Source: JAGXLC01 sp041686375 (GTDB taxonomy: Bacteria > Bacteroidota > Bacteroidia > Bacteroidales > UBA12077). From it: a stretch of DNA of 64,000 nucleotides. A program made the translations under genes and the position numbers. Positions within the stretch are counted from its first letter, which is position 1. Each line of letters starts with the position of its first letter. Where the stretch lies: assembly GCA_041686375.1 (NCBI GenBank), contig JAWLEB010000003.1:1-64000 (forward strand), in the 5' to 3' direction. Shown here one piece after another: positions 63,081 through 64,000 of the stretch. A model generated the notes under the pieces. That model searched no databases and was not told the origin of the DNA. It worked only from the letters and a program-made list of their open reading frames with translations.

Positions 63081-63214
63081 TTGGATAAAGTTAGATTATT
63101 AGTTTCATGCTCTGAGACTTATTGCTACAAAAGTCAACGTAGGTTCATTCTGCATCCCATGGAACCCTCATGCTTTATTTACAGACTTTTATCTACGTTA
63201 GTGGATGAGGGTTC
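63076..63214 (-). repeat. Dispersed repeat, copy C, adjoining a lipoprotein gene
   Basis: From ACCCTCATCC (63212) to TTTATCCAAATGAA (63076) it is exactly 137 bp. It has a perfect 10-bp inverted repeat (GAACCCTCAT with ATGAGGGTTC), and a second pair, AACGTAG with CTACGTT, interleaved with the first. Its terminal ATG is the lipoprotein start codon. The KLII frame is interrupted by one TGA. Confidence 0.85.
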
Positions 63215-63254
63215 ATATGTTTATTTTTTATTATTTATGGCCATATGGAACTTA

Positions 63255-63307
63255 CCATGATAAAATAAACATTTCCTTTTGTGATTTTAATGTTTATTTT
63301 ATCATGG
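63255..63307. repeat. Perfect 19-bp inverted repeat
   Basis: CCATGATAAAATAAACATT (63255-63273) and its exact complement AATGTTTATTTTATCATGG (63289-63307) enclose a 15-base loop. It sits about 200 bp beyond the stop of the minus-strand metallophosphoesterase gene and 40 bp upstream of repeat C. It could be a terminator-like or mRNA-end hairpin, or a small transposon remnant. Confidence 0.85.
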
Positions 63308-63509
63308 ACGTTTCATTTGTTTATTTTTTTTATTTAAGATCTGTTTTATTTCTGATTTAAAAATCAGCTCAGTACTTTTCTGCAAATATAATGAAAATTA
63401 AACTTGTTGTCTTACAAGATACTTATTTTGCCATACAAAATCAATTACTTGGATCATTTTAAAGATGACCGATTTTTAGAAACTGTTGCAGAGGGAAAAT
63501 AAGCTGCTT
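63308..63509. other. Remainder of the 429-bp non-coding region between the lipoprotein and metallophosphoesterase genes
   Basis: AT-rich, no ORF or further repeat seen. Together with repeat C and the 19-bp inverted repeat it fills 63081-63509. Confidence 0.3.
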
Positions 63510-64000
63510 TTACTCTGTGAAATTAATATTAATCTCCATAATTTCTGAATATGAGGAGGTTTTTACCGGAGGGCCCCAGCCTTGTGCACCGCAGGTGACA
63601 AAAAAATGGGTATTGTTAATTTTTTTATATCCCCAGCTTATGCGGTAAATAGCTTTGGTAATTAATTGAAAAGGAAATAACTGTCCGTGATGTGTGTGTC
63701 CTGAGACTTGAAGGTTGATGTTGTTTTCTGAAACTTTTTTAAGCTCAAAGGGCTGATGATCGAGAACAATTCTGGGTAAACTGTCTGTTGTATTTTCTAA
63801 TAGCGTTTGAAGCGATTCCCTTTCTTGGTTCTGCCGGTCTCGTCTACCAATGATAACAAAGGAATCCGCTTTTTCTTTTACCGTATCTCTTAAAAATTTG
63901 ATGCCCGTATTGTCAAAAAAGCTTAACTTTTTTTTATTGCCATACAGTTCATGATTACCCTCTGATGCATAAATGCCGTACCTTGCCTTTATTTTTCCAA
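63510..64000 (-). CDS. Metallophosphoesterase, C-terminal part cut by the window edge
   Basis: An open frame enters from the right edge and ends with TAA at 63512-63510. The visible 163 residues contain YGIYASEGNHELYG (GNHE motif of calcineurin-like phosphoesterases), later IVLDHQPFEL (His ligand) and LQVSGHTHHGQLFPF (GHxH motif). These supply three of the metal-binding blocks. The first D-x-H block must lie beyond the window. The final strands (NTHFFVTCGAQGWGPPVKT) match the membrane-associated YkuE/YaeI group, which acts on lipid-linked or other phosphates. Confidence 0.88.
   Translation of the reverse strand, partial: GKIKARYGIYASEGNHELYGNKKKLSFFDNTGIKFLRDTVKEKADSFVIIGRRDRQNQERESLQTLLENTTDSLPRIVLDHQPFELKKVSENNINLQVSGHTHHGQLFPFQLITKAIYRISWGYKKINNTHFFVTCGAQGWGPPVKTSSYSEIMEININFTE

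Noticed and set aside
63076..63214. Pseudoknot riboswitch formed by the two interleaved inverted repeats of copy C
   Set aside because: The second pair (AACGTAG/CTACGTT) is not kept in copies A and B, so there is no covariation support.
1..64000. CRISPR arrays, insertion sequences, integrase genes or rRNA genes
   Set aside because: No regularly spaced direct repeats, transposase or integrase motifs, or rRNA sequence seen in the window.

Overview
The window is AT-rich chromosomal DNA of a member of the Bacteroidota, most likely the Bacteroidales/Marinilabiliales side of the phylum. I infer this from the complete Bacteroidota-type dcw cluster with a typical FtsZ tail (NNSYLHDNVD), a glycine-lipid acyltransferase pair, weak or absent Shine-Dalgarno sequences, a TTG-N19-TAxxTTTA promoter, and the long two-domain PurF-like protein. 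Hybrid-cluster protein, an NAD-type formate dehydrogenase and a BCCT osmolyte carrier suggest an anaerobic or facultative, possibly salt-exposed lifestyle. This is inference, not proof.

Layout. 1-5.2 kb: a truncated unknown gene, a DoxX-like membrane protein, a decayed stretch with small hairpins, an isolated holin/amidase lysis pair and a MacB-type permease. 5.2-12.3 kb: a UPF0182 membrane protein, a START-domain protein, then a ferredoxin-like protein, Hcp and a cupin. 12.3-28.6 kb: one long minus-strand division and cell-wall cluster, mraZ-rsmH-ftsL-ftsI-murE-mraY-murD-ftsW-murG-murC-ftsQ-ftsA-ftsZ, followed closely by a YbjQ-family gene and yqeY. A MraZ operator of four repeats exactly 10 bp apart overlaps the mraZ promoter. 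28.8-35 kb: the divergent glsA-glsB pair, a PurF-like amidotransferase, a SPOR protein, a lipoprotein, a ROK kinase and a TadA-like deaminase. 36-40.7 kb: a glycosyltransferase fused to a helical domain, with two GH130 enzymes. 40.9-57.8 kb: mostly housekeeping (dnaG, SDR-BCCT-Usp operon, tRNA-Val, aspS, miaB, yebC, an M14 peptidase, a CDF transporter). 57.9-62.4 kb: a three-gene NAD-linked formate dehydrogenase operon. 62.7-64 kb: a lipoprotein and a truncated metallophosphoesterase.

The least explained signal is a dispersed repeat with four copies, all on the minus strand (about 35461-35604, 52514-52657, 56649-56818, 63076-63214). Three copies measure exactly 137 bp from the same left motif to the same right motif, without gaps, and each ends at the start codon of a different gene: an unknown ORF, miaB and a lipoprotein. 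The fourth copy is longer, more diverged and leads into no gene. A short reading frame ending in KLII-stop is recognisable in all four, so the element may be a decayed coding tail now serving as a 5' leader. Other points are the lysis pair without phage genes, an N-terminal cluster-binding region in FdhA that has lost its cysteines, and a perfect 19-bp inverted repeat near the right end.
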